From Chionoecetes opilio (lineage: Eukaryota > Arthropoda > Malacostraca > Decapoda > Majidae), in contig JACEEZ010020542.1 in NCBI GenBank assembly GCA_016584305.1, positions 222,501-286,500 on the forward strand: 64,000 bases of DNA, written 5' to 3'. This document shows positions 1-10,576 of the stretch, piece after piece. Positions within the stretch are counted from its first letter, which is position 1, and each line of letters starts with the position of its first letter. A program made the position numbers and the translations under genes. The notes under the pieces were generated by a model, which was not told where the DNA came from, did not search any database, and saw nothing but the letters and a program-made list of their open reading frames with translations.

Positions 1-177
1 AATAGGCTGCTAAAAAAAAAAAAAAAAAAATGATCGGATCATCTCATAAGTGGTCTTAAAAGTTGCCCCTAGTCGAGCTGGTTCCAAAACTGTGCCATAT
101 GATGGGATTGGGGCACGGGGGAGGCACCTATCGCGGACACACACACACACACACACTTTCGCTTGTATTATTATAGA
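1..177 (-). mobile_element. Non-autonomous Helitron, 5' part, cut by the window edge
   Basis: Read on the minus strand the element begins with TC at 177-176, preceded by A, followed by an AT-rich stretch, AAGCGAAAGTG and a (TG)n run. This is the same 5' end as the copies at 5137-5790 and 10902-11576, and the body down to position 1 matches them (poly-T, GATCCGATCA, the GGTTCCAAAAC block). A 5' TC inserted after A is a Helitron trait. The 3' half lies outside the window. It has no coding capacity. Confidence 0.75.
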
Positions 178-719
178 TAGTATCGAGCCGTTGAGCGTAA
201 GGGTTGTATAAAGATGGTGTGAGAGTTATATGATTATTATTGCTTAACCATAATACATATGTATCGGCCTGTTTATGGCACGATGGGATAATAGTCAATC
301 TGCACAAAATATAACCACAACACAAGAGTTCGCTTGTCTTAGGCGAACGACACACACGTCCACACCGGTTCGAAGGTTAACTTTCTCTGGCGTTCCTTTG
401 TGGTTGACGTCGCCTGCTGGCTGGGCGTCAGGGGTGTGGCTGGACGACAAACAGAGGGTACCTTGTTCTCTTGTATGGTGGTGCCATCTATGCCATCTAT
501 GACGTGGTATGTGTTGTAGATGGGCGCGGGTGTGGCATGGCGTCATGTCATGGGCGGGCCACGTCAACAATACTTTAACATGGATATTATTAGACAGTGC
601 ATGCCTTAATTATATATAATTGTAGTAATACATATCTATCGACAAAGCCAACAATATAAATAAATAAATATAAATATATATATAAATATAAATATACTTA
701 GTTGATTTTCTTGTTAGAT
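178..719. other. No recognisable gene
   Basis: Short open frames are present on both strands but none resembles a known family and none has exon-like signals. The last 60 bases are AT-rich simple sequence that leads into the Penelope-like element. I see nothing else here. Confidence 0.5.
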
Positions 720-1753
720 TCATCATGATGTTTCAGGGTGACAGAGACACTCGGTATACTTGGGGTTGTTTATGCGCAACGTTTCGCCAAGGCACTTGGC
801 ATCATCAGGCTAAAAATAGTTAAAATTTAATATATTGTAATGCTAAAAAGCGAACATCTAAAAAATTAATTCTAAGAAACAATAAAATATTCCTATATTT
901 TCTAAAATTACTAACTAATAAATAAAATATAATTTGTACTTAACGGACCTTTAGTTACACCATTCGGAAAAAACTCAATGATCTACTTAAGTCACATCTT
1001 CCTAACTCAAAATTTAAATTTATTTTTACTAATTCTCTTACCCTAAGAACTCATTTCAAATATAAAGACTCTATACCTAAAGCCCTTATTTCTAACATAA
1101 TTTATGAATTCAAATGTTCTAGTTGTAACGCTAGATACGTCGGCGAGACGACAAGGAATCTAACCCTTAGGCTTTCTGAGCATAAAGGTGTTTCTGCACG
1201 TACTGGTCGACCCATTTCTTCACCTTCGCAATCTGCAATCCGCTCACACTCACATGATTTAGATCACCCTTTTTCTATGAATGACTTTAGTATCCTATCC
1301 AAGGCACACTACCCTAGTGACACTAAATTATTAGAAGCTATACACATCAAGCACTTGTCCCCTGATCTTAATAACCAAGTCATTTCACAACAACTACATA
1401 TACTCAAATGACTACCACTGTTTCGATTGCCCGACTCTCGGTTCGATCGCCCCACACAAGCTGAAATGTCACCCACAAAACTAGTGTTCATTCAGTCCTC
1501 TACCAACTCAGACAGCATACACACCAAGGTCCGTTAAGTACAAATTATATTTTATTTATTAGTTAGTAATTTTAGAAAATATAGGAATATTTTATTGTTT
1601 CTTAGAATTAATTTTTTAGATGTTCGCTTTTTAGCATTACAATATATTAAATTTTAACTATTTTTAGCCTGATGATGCCAAGTGCCTTGGCGAAACGTTG
1701 CGCATAAACAACCCCAAGTATACCGAGTGTCTCTGTCACCCTGAAACATCATA
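720..1753 (+). mobile_element. Penelope-like element 3' end between inverted long repeats
   Basis: The segments 720-950 and 1527-1753 are near-perfect reverse complements of each other (about 230 bp). They enclose a coding tail for a GIY-YIG nuclease. Penelope-like elements are known for long terminal repeats that can be inverted, so the arrangement fits that class. Each arm carries CTGATGA followed by a GCCAAG/CTTGGC hairpin and GAAAC (1669-1696 and its mirror near 784-811), which looks like the hammerhead core known from such repeats, with one extra base before stem II. Both flanks are AT-rich simple sequence. Confidence 0.8.
950..1411 (+). pseudogene. Penelope-like GIY-YIG endonuclease, C-terminal fragment
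   Basis: The frame is open for about 153 codons to TGA at 1409-1411. It carries a CxxC pair followed by YVGETTRNLTLRLSEHK, the GIY-YIG nuclease pattern (Y-V-G, then R..EH) used by Penelope-like retroelements to nick target DNA. The C-terminal end (KLLEAIHIKHLSPDLNNQ) is also typical of PLE tails. There is no start codon, and the reverse transcriptase that should precede it is missing: the frame begins inside the junction with the left inverted repeat. I infer a dead 5'-truncated copy. A diverged relative lies at 1884-2285. Confidence 0.8.
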
Positions 1754-1772
1754 ATATAAATATATATATATA

Positions 1773-2285
<513 letters not shown>

Positions 2286-2301
2286 TAATATATATATTAT
2301 A

Positions 2302-2358
<57 letters not shown>

Positions 2359-2373
2359 AATATTACATACATT

Positions 2374-2379
2374 TTTATT
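2374..2379 (-). terminator. Candidate polyadenylation signal of the IR gene
   Basis: AATAAA on the minus strand lies 10 bases after the TAG stop of the last IR exon. That is unusually close, and the DNA beyond it is a (TA)n run, so the real signal could be elsewhere. Confidence 0.4.
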
Positions 2380-2389
2380 GTGCATGTAG

Positions 2390-2527
2390 CTAAGCTTGTG
2401 ACCAAAAATTACGAAGCACAAGTTGTTCCATGATGAATATTACAGCTGCTGCAGAATGACCCAGAAACAAGGTGTAGAAGGTTGCCTGCAGATGAAGCAG
2501 TCCTAGTGCAACGTCGTTACGATTATC
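2390..2527 (-). CDS. Ionotropic receptor, last exon (TM4 and C-terminus)
   Basis: An acceptor AAACAG precedes GATAATCGTAACG and the frame runs 45 codons to TAG at 2392-2390. It encodes a hydrophobic span, VALGLLHLQATFYTLFLGHS and following AAAVIFIM, in the position and style of the fourth membrane helix of ionotropic glutamate-type receptors, then a short basic tail ending FWSQA. The exon enters in phase 0, exactly as the exon at 2679-2826 leaves. The intron between them is 151 bp with a good GTAAAG donor. It is too short to appear as a long ORF and has no internal methionine near its start. The short cytoplasmic tail is typical of insect-type IRs. Confidence 0.88.
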   Translation of the reverse strand, partial: DNRNDVALGLLHLQATFYTLFLGHSAAAVIFIMEQLVLRNFWSQA

Positions 2528-2678
2528 CTGTTTGATCATACAAAAATACATGTGTTATAAATAAATAAGATACAAAAATGTATCAAAATTATATAATTTT
2601 GCCTTTATAATAATTATTGTGATAGACTTGCAGTTTACCATTGTAACCATTACGTACTGAAACCATACATAACTTTAC

Positions 2679-2826
2679 CGTGGTAGACGTCGACAATGTA
2701 ATTTCTCCCTGGCGTTTCTCCAAAATATGTTTACTGAGGACATCATCCATCCAGTGTGTTATCAGCCCACTTTCAATAAACCTTTGCAGAGCATTGTCAA
2801 AACGACCAATAAATGACGTTCCACGT
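2679..2826 (-). CDS. Ionotropic receptor, S2 C-terminal exon
   Basis: The exon is bounded by TTCTTTTCAG and an ACG|GTAAAG donor and is 148 nt long. It starts with the third base of a codon, matching the phase-2 end of the exon at 23037-23215. The protein RGTSFIGRFDNALQRFIESG, then LITHWMDDVL, is the classic end of the S2 ligand-binding lobe: a helix with F..AL.R..E.GL...W that leads to TM4. The intron upstream is 20.2 kb, filled with transposons. No stop or frameshift is present. Confidence 0.9.
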
Positions 2827-3046
2827 CTGAAAAGAATGTAATCGCAAATAATGATGAGTGTATATTGATGGTGTACGTATATTCGAGAAATGTTTCGTAT
2901 TTGTATAAATATTACTACAAATAAAAAATTTGTATTCGTTTTGTATTGATAATTGTAACATAATTTAAGATAAACTAACAATAATATCGAAAATGATTTA
3001 TTAAACAAATATTGTATTTAAGAGAAGAAGAAACTTTCTTATTCGC

Positions 3047-3228
3047 AACCCGTCAGGGTGGCATTGTTGGTAGGGTCGTGGACTCGTGTGTGCAGCGTCC
3101 CTGCGCATTCGGTCAGCGGCTCGAGCCCACCAAGTTCGTCCTGGCGTGGTGGCGCTTTGTATAGTCAATAACCTTGTAGTTGGTACTTGCAAAGTGTCTA
3201 GATAGGATCAAAGTATCTTATATATCTT
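3047..3228 (+). mobile_element. tRNA-derived SINE, family 1, copy 1
   Basis: The head has a degenerate A box (GGGTGGCATTGTTGG) and a B box (CGGCTCGAGCCC) spaced like RNA polymerase III promoters. The body (GCGCTTTGTATAGTCAATAA, GTAGTTGGTACTTGCAAAGT) and the ATCTTAT tail are shared with the copies at 3500-3678 and 21031-21212. Confidence 0.85.
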
Positions 3229-3499
3229 ATTTTCTGTGGGAATAGTACGACATAGACGTTATATACATTAAGATGCAAAAAAAAGAACTTTTCAAACATA
3301 GAATTTCTAATGAGTAGAACAATATTATCATCAAGTGAAATCCCGGCGCAAAAAGTTCACTCTACTCTCGTAATAGCAATAATATATAATTCTATCCATC
3401 GGCTGTTTCACCATTGACCTGATATCTATGCCTACAAAAGACGAAGGCAATGAAACAAGGCAGGGTTTACTGCACATTACAGGCAAATTTGCGGATAAG
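3229..3499. other. Spacer between two SINE copies
   Basis: No coding or structural signal was seen in this AT-rich stretch. Confidence 0.4.
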
Positions 3500-3678
3500 A
3501 ATAAGATAAGATACTTTGATCCTATCTAGACACTTTGCAAGTACCAACTACAAGGTTATTGACTATATAAAGCGCCACCACGCCAGGACGAACCTGGTGG
3601 GCTCGAACCGCTGACCGAATGCAGGGACGCTGCACGCGAGCCCACAGCTCTACCAACCGAGCCACCCTGACGGGTCCA
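3500..3678 (-). mobile_element. tRNA-derived SINE, family 1, copy 2
   Basis: This is the reverse complement of copy 1 with a better preserved head (TCGGTTGGTAGAGC A-box region and CGGTTCGAGCCC B box). The two copies face each other about 270 bp apart, so together they could fold as a hairpin. Confidence 0.85.
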
Positions 3679-3857
3679 CAGAAAATAAAATGAATATGTG
3701 ATGTACCCGATTAATGGGGACTGAAATAAATCGAATTTAGGGGATCGTCCGGGGATATTTTATTTATAAGCTGATTTTGATTGTTACTATATGTTATGCA
3801 TACCTATATTGTAATACAGTAGTGGACGTAAATATTGGTCGCGTCGGTTCTATGCCA

Positions 3858-4415
3858 AAAGCCCCGTCCACACTGTGCCTCATGCAGATATGCACGAAAC
3901 AGGTGGATATGTTGAATGCAGTCCCGAGTGTCCAGACTATGTGCCTTAGCGACATGGCGGGGGAAGGGATACTCCTTCACAAGTTTTATGTTCATTTGAA
4001 TTTTTGACCACATACATATTTTTGAATTGGGACATGTCATATACTACCAGTAAAACGCCTTAATCGGCGAAGGACGAGCGAGCTCGTAGAAACTCGCCGC
4101 ACGTGCGCACGTGCGGCGTCACCCGGACTCTCGATAGCAAGGAAATTTGTTTGCTGTCATCTAAACTCCATTTACCTTTGCCTTTTTACGCTGAAACTGT
4201 AGGGATTGAATGGGGCTATCAAATAGCGAAGACCGTTTGTCAATCGGAAGCGGTATTCCAAAGATATAAGCTCCTGAAAAGCGTGACGGTCGGTCGGGTC
4301 GGTTCGGCCGCTTATCCCGGAAAAATCCGAGTGAGTGAGGACTCACGAGCGCTTAGCGCTCGCTCGTAATTAGAATTGGAAAAGTGTGTTGATTTCGAGA
4401 CCACTGTCTCGCGGT
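3858..4415. other. Partial end of a foldback element and anonymous sequence
   Basis: GCCCCGTCCACACTGTGCC at 3858-3880 resembles the inverted end of the neighbouring foldback element (GTGTGGACGGGGGC near 5020-5033). A 24-bp palindrome, CGCCGCACGTGC with its mirror, lies near 4098-4121. An open frame at 4103-4369 matches no family I know and I do not call it a gene. Confidence 0.4.
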
Positions 4416-5036
4416 AAGCCCCAGTTCACACAGCTTCATGACGCGCGCTCTGTTATTGGTGGTGTTGAAAATCGAGGTTTTCAACACCACCATGCGCACT
4501 GCTGAGCTGTTCCAGCCGGACCAATTGTATGGATGTGCTGAGGCAAGATGTCACAGAGGGTGCTCTGGGCCGCACTAACTAATGTTGTACTCTTACACGG
4601 TATTATGAAACTACCAGATGATATTTAGGAAAATTGAACATACCATCAACTTCACGAGACATTACTGCGTGTCATGAATAAAAATAAATTACAGTAAACT
4701 ATACCTAGAATAAGATAATGAAAGCAAAGCGAAATAGTGCATGCACATTCTTTTTTTCTCTCACCTTTTGTTAGTCAACTCCATGTTATTCCTGTAATTT
4801 TGCTTGCATTTAATTTTTGTTTCTGTGTTTTCTGTTTCACTAAACAGAAAACACAGAAACAAAAATTAAATGCAAGCAAAATTACAGGAATAACATGGAG
4901 TTGACTAACAAAAGGTGAATGAAAAAAAATGTGCATGCACTATTTCGCTTTGCTTTGCATGGTTGTGTTGAAAACCTGTATTTTCAACACCACCAATAAC
5001 AGAGTGCGCGTCATGAAGCAGTGTGGACGGGGGCTT
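4416..5036. mobile_element. Foldback/MITE-type element with a central long palindrome
   Basis: The ends pair: AAGCCCC..TTCATGACGCGCG..TAACAG..GGTGGTGTTGAAAA on the left, and the reverse complement up to GGGGGCTT on the right. TA flanks both sides. Inside, 4722-4840 and 4845-4963 form an almost perfect 120-bp-arm palindrome with a loop of a few bases (CACTAA region), including CTCCATGTTATTCCTGTAAT in mirror image. There is no coding capacity. The 3-bp flanks are TAA and TTA, so a PIF-like origin is possible but not shown. Confidence 0.75.
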
Positions 5037-5136
5037 ACTGCGTCAGAACACATTCGATAACAATTATGAAGGATAGCTGCTTACTTTGAATTTTATACTT
5101 TGACGACATCCCACTACCTCTAACGTTTATTAGGCA

Positions 5137-5790
5137 CTAGCCGCAAAGCCGCCCTCCGGGCGGACTTTTTGGCTAGCTCCTGCGGAGGGCTATTGGTGGG
5201 CCTTCGGCCCACCACCTGTGTTTGGTGGGCCTTCGGCCCACCAAACACGGACTCTCCAGATAGCCCCTTCTAACTTTCCTGAAATCATGGATGTAGAAAT
5301 GTATGTATTCCCCCACCCATTCACTCACCCATTACCCATCACCCCCCACCCATTCACTCACCCATCACCCATTCACTCACCCATTACCCATCACCACACA
5401 CCCATTACCCATCACCCCCCACCTATTCCCTCACCCATCACCCATCACCCCCCACCCATTCACTCACCCATCACCCCACACCCATTACCCATCACCCCAC
5501 CCATTCACTCACCCATTACCCATCACCCTACATCAAGGTTTCCTCAATTCTCACCACTTTTTTTTTCACAATTCTCGCTAATAGGCTGCTAGAAAAAGAA
5601 AAAAAAGAAGAAAAAAAAAAAAAGTGATCGGATCATCTCATAAGTGGGCTTAAAACCTTCCCCTGGTCGACCTGGTTCCAAAAATGTGCCATATGAGGTG
5701 ATTGCGCCACGGGGGGCGGAACCTATACCACACACACACACACACACAGATAGACAGACAGACACACTTTCGCTTATATTATTATAGAGA
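5137..5790 (-). mobile_element. Non-autonomous Helitron, complete copy
   Basis: On the minus strand it runs from A|TCTCTATAATAATATAAGCG at 5790 to a 3' hairpin (CCGCCC GGA GGGCGG) followed after 8 bases by CTAG at 5140-5137 and then T. The TC start, subterminal hairpin, CTRR end and A/T insertion site are the Helitron hallmarks. Further palindromes made of GGTGGGCC/GGCCCACC lie just inside the 3' end. The middle (about 5310-5530 on the plus strand) is a minisatellite built from CCCATCACC and CATTCACTCACCC units. No helicase or Rep protein is encoded, so it would need an autonomous partner. Confidence 0.88.
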
Positions 5791-5886
5791 TAACTAAACA
5801 ATTTATATCACCTTTTGTAGTGGTATACAGGGATTTCTGCCAACATCATGAGTAGCGCTGGATTTTCACGTTATGAACAAAGGCAA

Positions 5887-6356
5887 ACCGGTGTCGTGTG
5901 ACTAGCTGTCTGTTTATGAGGTGCAGTCCGCCTTTGTTTACTAACAAAAGAAAACGTGAACTGCGCATGCGCGGAGGCGTATATTTTTAAGGGAAATTGA
6001 TGTAAATGGCCTATTTCATCTCTATATTTGGCTAATCTTTCCTTTAAATCTCCAGCCATGTTGTCGGAGGACGCCTGCGAATGCTTTTGCTGATAACAAG
6101 TCTTTCTTAGTAAACTTTTGCCTCCGGACATGTGCAATTCGACCCCCCCCCCCCTTTTGTTGATAAACAAAGACGGATTTGTTGTCGTAGGACGCCTGGG
6201 CATGCACTTGTTGATCAACAAGTCATGGTAAGCCCTTTACATCAATTTACTAAAAAAATATTCGCCTCCGCGCTTGCCCAGTTCGAGTTTTCTTTTTATA
6301 GTAAACAAAGGCGGACGGCACCTCATAAACAGACTGCTGGTCACACGACACCGGTT
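5887..6356. mobile_element. MITE-like element with about 118-bp inverted ends
   Basis: ACCGGTGTCGTGTGAC at 5887 is mirrored by GTCACACGACACCGGT at 6341-6356, and the pairing continues through GTTTATGAGGTGC, CCGCCTTTGTTTACT and GATGTAAA to about 6006/6238. The centre holds two imperfect copies of a GGACGCCTG / TTGTTGAT block. It has no coding capacity and lies directly beside a Tc1 fragment. Confidence 0.75.
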
Positions 6357-6376
6357 CCCAGAGCAAACTACAGAAA

Positions 6377-6565
6377 AAATAAACATAGCCCACACATTCA
6401 TGCAGGATAATGCACCCTGCCACAGAGCAAAATCTGTGACAACCTGGCTTCATCCCTGCTGTGTTGACATCATTGAGGACTGGCCATCCTATTCTCCTGA
6501 CCTTAATCCCATTGAAAACTTGTGGTCCTTTATCAAACGCAAGTTATGTGCCCAGAATACCTCTA
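6377..6565 (+). pseudogene. Tc1/mariner transposase, C-terminal fragment
   Basis: The frame reads FMQDNAPCHRAKSV, then WPSYSPDLNPIENLW, then a short basic tail. These hold the second aspartate and the final glutamate of the DD34E catalytic triad of Tc1-like transposases. The N-terminal DNA-binding part and first aspartate are absent: the 5' side is replaced by the MITE ending at 6356. The frame then runs into a repeat tract, so this is a dead fragment of about 60 codons from a protein that is usually around 340. Confidence 0.88.
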
Positions 6566-6579
6566 CGCTTCCCAGTGTT

Positions 6580-6745
6580 GTAGTCAAGACCAGACCCTCC
6601 GAGGCCAAGACCAAGACCAAGACCAGACCCTTCGAGACCAAGACCAAGACCAGACCTTCCGAGACCAAGACCATCCTTCCGAGACCAAGACCAAGACCCT
6701 CCGAGACCAAGACCAAGACCAAGACCAGCCCCTCCGAAACAGACC
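6580..6745 (+). repeat. AAGACC-type minisatellite
   Basis: Units of CCAAGA and CCAGACCCTCCGAGA repeat imperfectly over about 165 bp. Open frames on both strands here are by-products of the repeat. Confidence 0.9.
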
Positions 6746-6759
6746 AATACCAAGAACAG

Positions 6760-7770
6760 GCATATCATTTTTTTTTATATATAAATATGACTATTATCTG
6801 AATGTTTTTGGTCTGTACTGCGTAAATACTAAATTGTATTGTCCTGTCCTGTTTGTAAGGAATGGGTTTTATTTTTTTTTCTCATACATGTACCTTTGAA
6901 TATAACGGACCTACTAAAATTAGCTATAGTCTTAGGGATCAAATGCAAAAAAAAATTAAAATGTGAACCAAACTGTTATATGCTCAACCTTTGTCCATGC
7001 AGTTAATACCCTAGTATACATGTGATGGGTTAGCTGCTGTAAAAATAAAAATATAAAAGGCAAATAGGCAAAGTATATTCAAACAAATACAGTTTACTAC
7101 TAGTTACATTTTGCAAATTTTCTTACATTTTACAGTTTACTCGGTCGTTAACTCTCTTTCATTGCTTCGTTGGCATGAAGAAACAAACATAGGAAAATAT
7201 CAATTTTTGTGACGTTTTCCAAGCGAGTTAGCTAAACCTGTGGTGTACGTGTACGAAGGATGCGGGGATTGCATAGGCCTACATATATATGAAGTACACG
7301 GAGGTGAACAGAGCTGCAAACATGCGTGCGTACAAACGGAGATTATCACTGCGCGAATGGCCATGTCATGCATGTTCTCTCGATTCGCACGCACTCTATC
7401 AGCACTCGCAGGGCTCAGCTCATGCATCATCAGCGTAGAGCTATAGCGCGATTTCGCGACCGTTCTAGCCCGGTCTAGACTGGCTACGTCCGGGGCGGAC
7501 ACTGTTTTCGCGAGGCGGGTTTGACCGGGCTGGAACGGGCTGGACTGGTCCAGGCAAGCGAGCAGGACCACCTTGGGCCAGTGTGGGGAGAACTGGCGCA
7601 TGCGCACTACAGTCAGTGGGGAAGACGCCCAGGAGCTTCTCGTGCCGTTGATAAGTCATGAAACACCATGATGACCGACCATAAGACTAAAGTAATTTCT
7701 CGAAAAATTTCAATATTCGCAATTTGCTGAAACAACATCTTGGGAAATGAATACAACACTATATGTCAAC
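6760..7770. other. Anonymous DNA, nothing recognisable
   Basis: About 1 kb: first AT-rich, then a GC-richer part at 7440-7620. Short open frames show no family features, and no inverted repeat or splice-bounded exon was recognised. Confidence 0.4.
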
Positions 7771-7996
7771 AACACTATAGTCGCCACTGCACTAATGTCA
7801 CCAGGCGCCATGGCATATATTTCGAATTTTAGCATCACTACAGACTTGTATGTGTCACTGAAGACATGTATGGTGTTATGTAGATAATGTAAACTACGTA
7901 CTGTGCACGTCTCTTCAGTGGCACATACAAGTCTGTAGTGATGCTAAAACTCGTAATATATGCTCCCCTGCGACATTAGTGCAGTGGCGACTATAG
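7771..7996. mobile_element. Palindromic MITE, family A, copy 1
   Basis: AACACTATAGTCGCCACTGC at the left is mirrored at the right end (GCAGTGGCGACTATA). The arms continue through CACTAATGTC, CATCACTACAGACTTGTATG and CACTGAAGA. The same element, better preserved, is at 15513-15776. Confidence 0.8.
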
Positions 7997-8159
7997 ATAG
8001 CATTATTGACGGTAAATGAAATGAGATTTCATCATTCAATTTTTCATAGTCATCCCTGCTACCTGACTTTCCATTGAGAAGTCAAGTAGCAGGGATATGA
8101 CTGCTACAAGGGATGACGCCTACATTGCACAAGGCAAAACTTGCATGATAATAGGGCTA

Positions 8160-8780
8160 ATAACAAGTACTTCACCAGTAAAAGGCCTGCTATATACGGA
8201 AATCCCCAGGTAGTGGATGCTAATACCTATAGAAATGATACATGATGGTTATTGGCAGCGAGCGAAGCGAGCTGCCACTTACCATAAGACCCATTCGCGT
8301 AAGGGGAGTGGAACCATTCGTGAGCCAAAAAGTGAATAACTACTCCTAAATATTGTCGGATTGAGCTGAAATTAAACATGCTAGTAGTGGTCAAAATCAA
8401 TGGGGGTCTGTGAAACAAACTTTTTGCGTAGAACAAGCCCTTAATAAGTAATTATCGTAATGATTTAATTAGTGCTAAATAAACTTCGGTTTTACAATAA
8501 CAATATAATATTTCTTATGAAGTACAAAAGTGATCCTCGCTATAGGTTTGCATAATCAAATATCAAGGATAAGCATGCCATTTGTAAATTTACACTTCCG
8601 TGTGTTATTGTGTTTAACTGTTCTCCCAAGATCAAGAGTTTCACGGAACGTTCTGGAAAGCAAGGTTGCTGTAAGGACGTCTATTGCGCTTTCCTAGCGA
8701 TTATGCATAGGGATGCATATGCATGATCATGGATCAGGCCATTAATTTTTCGGGCCGGGTCGGGTTTCGGGCTCAAGTTC
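8160..8780. other. Anonymous DNA, nothing recognisable
   Basis: A small palindrome near 8050-8095 (CATCCCTGCTAC..GTAGCAGGGAT) lies just before. The rest shows no coding or repeat signal that I can name. Confidence 0.35.
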
Positions 8781-8784
8781 TGCT

Positions 8785-9829
8785 GAAGCTCTGTCTACAA
8801 GATACTTCAGGCCTCACCTTCACCATAGAAAGCAGCTCAGACAAATCAATGCCGTTCTTAGACGTCCTTGTTACGCAGGAAGAAGAATCATTCATCACAA
8901 ACGTCTACGTAAAACCAACGAACACCGGACACTGCCTCAACGGAGAAAGCGAATGCCCACAGAGATATAAAGACTCCACAATCGGTGCTTACATCAGAAG
9001 AGCTCTCACACACTGCAGTACATGGCAACTTATGCACAAAGAAATCGAGCGATCCACTCAAGTCCTCATCAACAACGGCTTCAGCGAGAGAGACATCAAC
9101 CGTCAGACTAAGAAAATCTTGGAGAACTGGTACAACCCTAACGCCACAAAAAAGAGTCAAAACATAACTATCTTCTACCGGGCTTTCTTCTCCACCGCTC
9201 ACCAGAAAGAAGAAAGAATAATATCACAAATCGTCCACCGTAACGTGAAACCTGCAGACCAAGAGAGGAGAATAAAACTACAAATTTACTACAAAAACAA
9301 GAACACCAGTAACCTCCTTCTCCGTAACAGCCCAAGCCAGACGAAGGAGACAAAACAAAAGTCCCATGTCGCATATAGGATCACATGCAAAAGAGGAAAC
9401 TGGGAAGTCCTCCCCTCATCCTACATCGGCATGACGACAACGAAGCTGTCCAGACGTCTTACTTGCCACCTAACTTCCGGAGCCCCAAAAAGTCACCTAC
9501 TAGAACAACATGGCATCATCATAACAAGAAAATTTCTAGAAGAAAATACAGAATTGGTTGACATGTGTGCAGATGTGCGGCGACTTCCCATCCTAGAAGC
9601 GCTGTACATAAAAGAGATCAATCCCAAACTTAACGTACAGGCAAACGACCTACAAGCTCTACCCAGCATGAAAAGAACAAAAGCAAATAACAGCCTACTC
9701 ACAGAAAAGCCAAGCGAAGACCAAACAACCAATCAGCGTCACCCACTCAAGAAGACGAGAAGCAAAAGCTATCTACCAATTACCGATGCCGCTAATAGGC
9801 TGCGTGGCAGGCAGACCGGCTATAAATAG
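8785..9829 (+). pseudogene. Penelope-like polyprotein: RT thumb region plus GIY-YIG nuclease
   Basis: The open frame of about 348 codons ends in TAG at 9827-9829. Early residues SGLTFTIE..SMPFLDVLV followed by VYVKPTNTGHCLN match the segment just after the reverse transcriptase fingers/palm in Penelope-like proteins. A CxxxxC-containing stretch then SYIGMTTTKLSRRLTCHL carries the GIY-YIG nuclease core, and LEALYIKEINPKLNVQ is the usual tail. The catalytic RT motif (YADD) is missing, so the copy is truncated at its 5' side and cannot move alone. The frame is otherwise intact. The true left limit is uncertain by some tens of bases. Confidence 0.85.
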
Positions 9830-9891
9830 CGCTTCACCTCGCATCTTAATCCTGCTCACCTCAACTCCTGAGGAGAAAACATCTTCCATAT

Positions 9892-9933
9892 GCTGCTGAA
9901 GAAGGGTTCTTAGACCCGAAATCGCGATACAGC
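9892..9933 (+). ncRNA. Hammerhead-ribozyme-like motif in the PLE 3' region
   Basis: The order is GCTG, CTGAAGA, a GGGT/ACCC hairpin, GAAA, a minimal TCGCGA stem, TA, CAGC. That matches a type I hammerhead: stem I (GCTG with CAGC), core CUGANGA, stem II, GAAA, very short stem III, and a UA cleavage site. One extra A separates the core from stem II. Hammerheads with short stem III are known in Penelope-like elements. The second copy (40409-40450) is identical. Activity is inference. Confidence 0.5.
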
Positions 9934-10090
9934 AAACATGACAAGCTACGGCGAAGTCATAAAAGTGATTACAAAAGAGAATAAGACACTCTTAAGACAA
10001 AGAGAAAATATCTTTAAGAAGATAATAAACGCTGAACTAGCTATCACTTTTAACGAGATGTCTCAGAGAAAATCTCCTGCCCGTATATAC

Positions 10091-10100
10091 TCTATATATA

Positions 10101-10170
<70 letters not shown>

Positions 10171-10470
10171 TAATTATAATTATCATTGATACCACTACTA
10201 ATTATGACTATAAAAATATATTATAATAATAATGATGAAAATAATAAAAAATAAGAATATTAACAATAATTATAAAATAGCTTATAATGATAAAATATAT
10301 TGAAAACAATGTCAATAATCACAATTATAATATATATATATATATATATATTGTTATTATTAACATTATTTTCTATATTTTTATCATTATAAGCTATTTT
10401 TATAATTATTGTTAATATTATTATTCTTTTTCATTTTCATTATTATTATTATTATTATTATTATACTGTC
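10091..10470. repeat. (TA)n microsatellite and AT-rich inverted repeat
   Basis: A TA run at about 10094-10165 is followed by TAATTA-type sequence. The stretches around 10200-10300 and 10345-10440 are rough reverse complements (AGCTTATAATGATAAAAATAT mirrored around a second TA run). Confidence 0.85.
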
Positions 10471-10576
10471 GCCGGCACATATCAATATGCTGGTATTCAT
10501 GACATGAGCTCACTAGAGCGTGATGCGTGGTTTGGTCAGTAAACTAAATTTCTATGTCTATGCTATATGCTATATA

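Larger units (their letters stand above)
8785..10090 (+). mobile_element. Penelope-like element 2, copy 1 (5'-truncated)
   Basis: The element holds the end of the reverse transcriptase region, a whole GIY-YIG region, a 3' untranslated part with a hammerhead-like motif (9892-9933), and a terminal stretch ending CCCGTATATACTC against a (TA)n run. A second copy with the same 3' end is at 38770-40604, about 95% alike by eye. The class differs from the PLE at 720-1753. Confidence 0.85.

Noticed and set aside
3047..3228. tRNA gene (A and B boxes)
   Set aside because: The acceptor and anticodon arms do not fold as a tRNA, and the same head plus a 100-bp body recurs at 3.6 and 21 kb. It is a SINE.
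4103..4369. Small gene of 88 codons
   Set aside because: No family features, no splice signals, and it overlaps palindromic sequence beside a foldback element.
5303..5581. Histidine/proline/threonine-rich protein
   Set aside because: It is the Helitron's internal minisatellite; the same array in the other orientation sits at 11150-11400.
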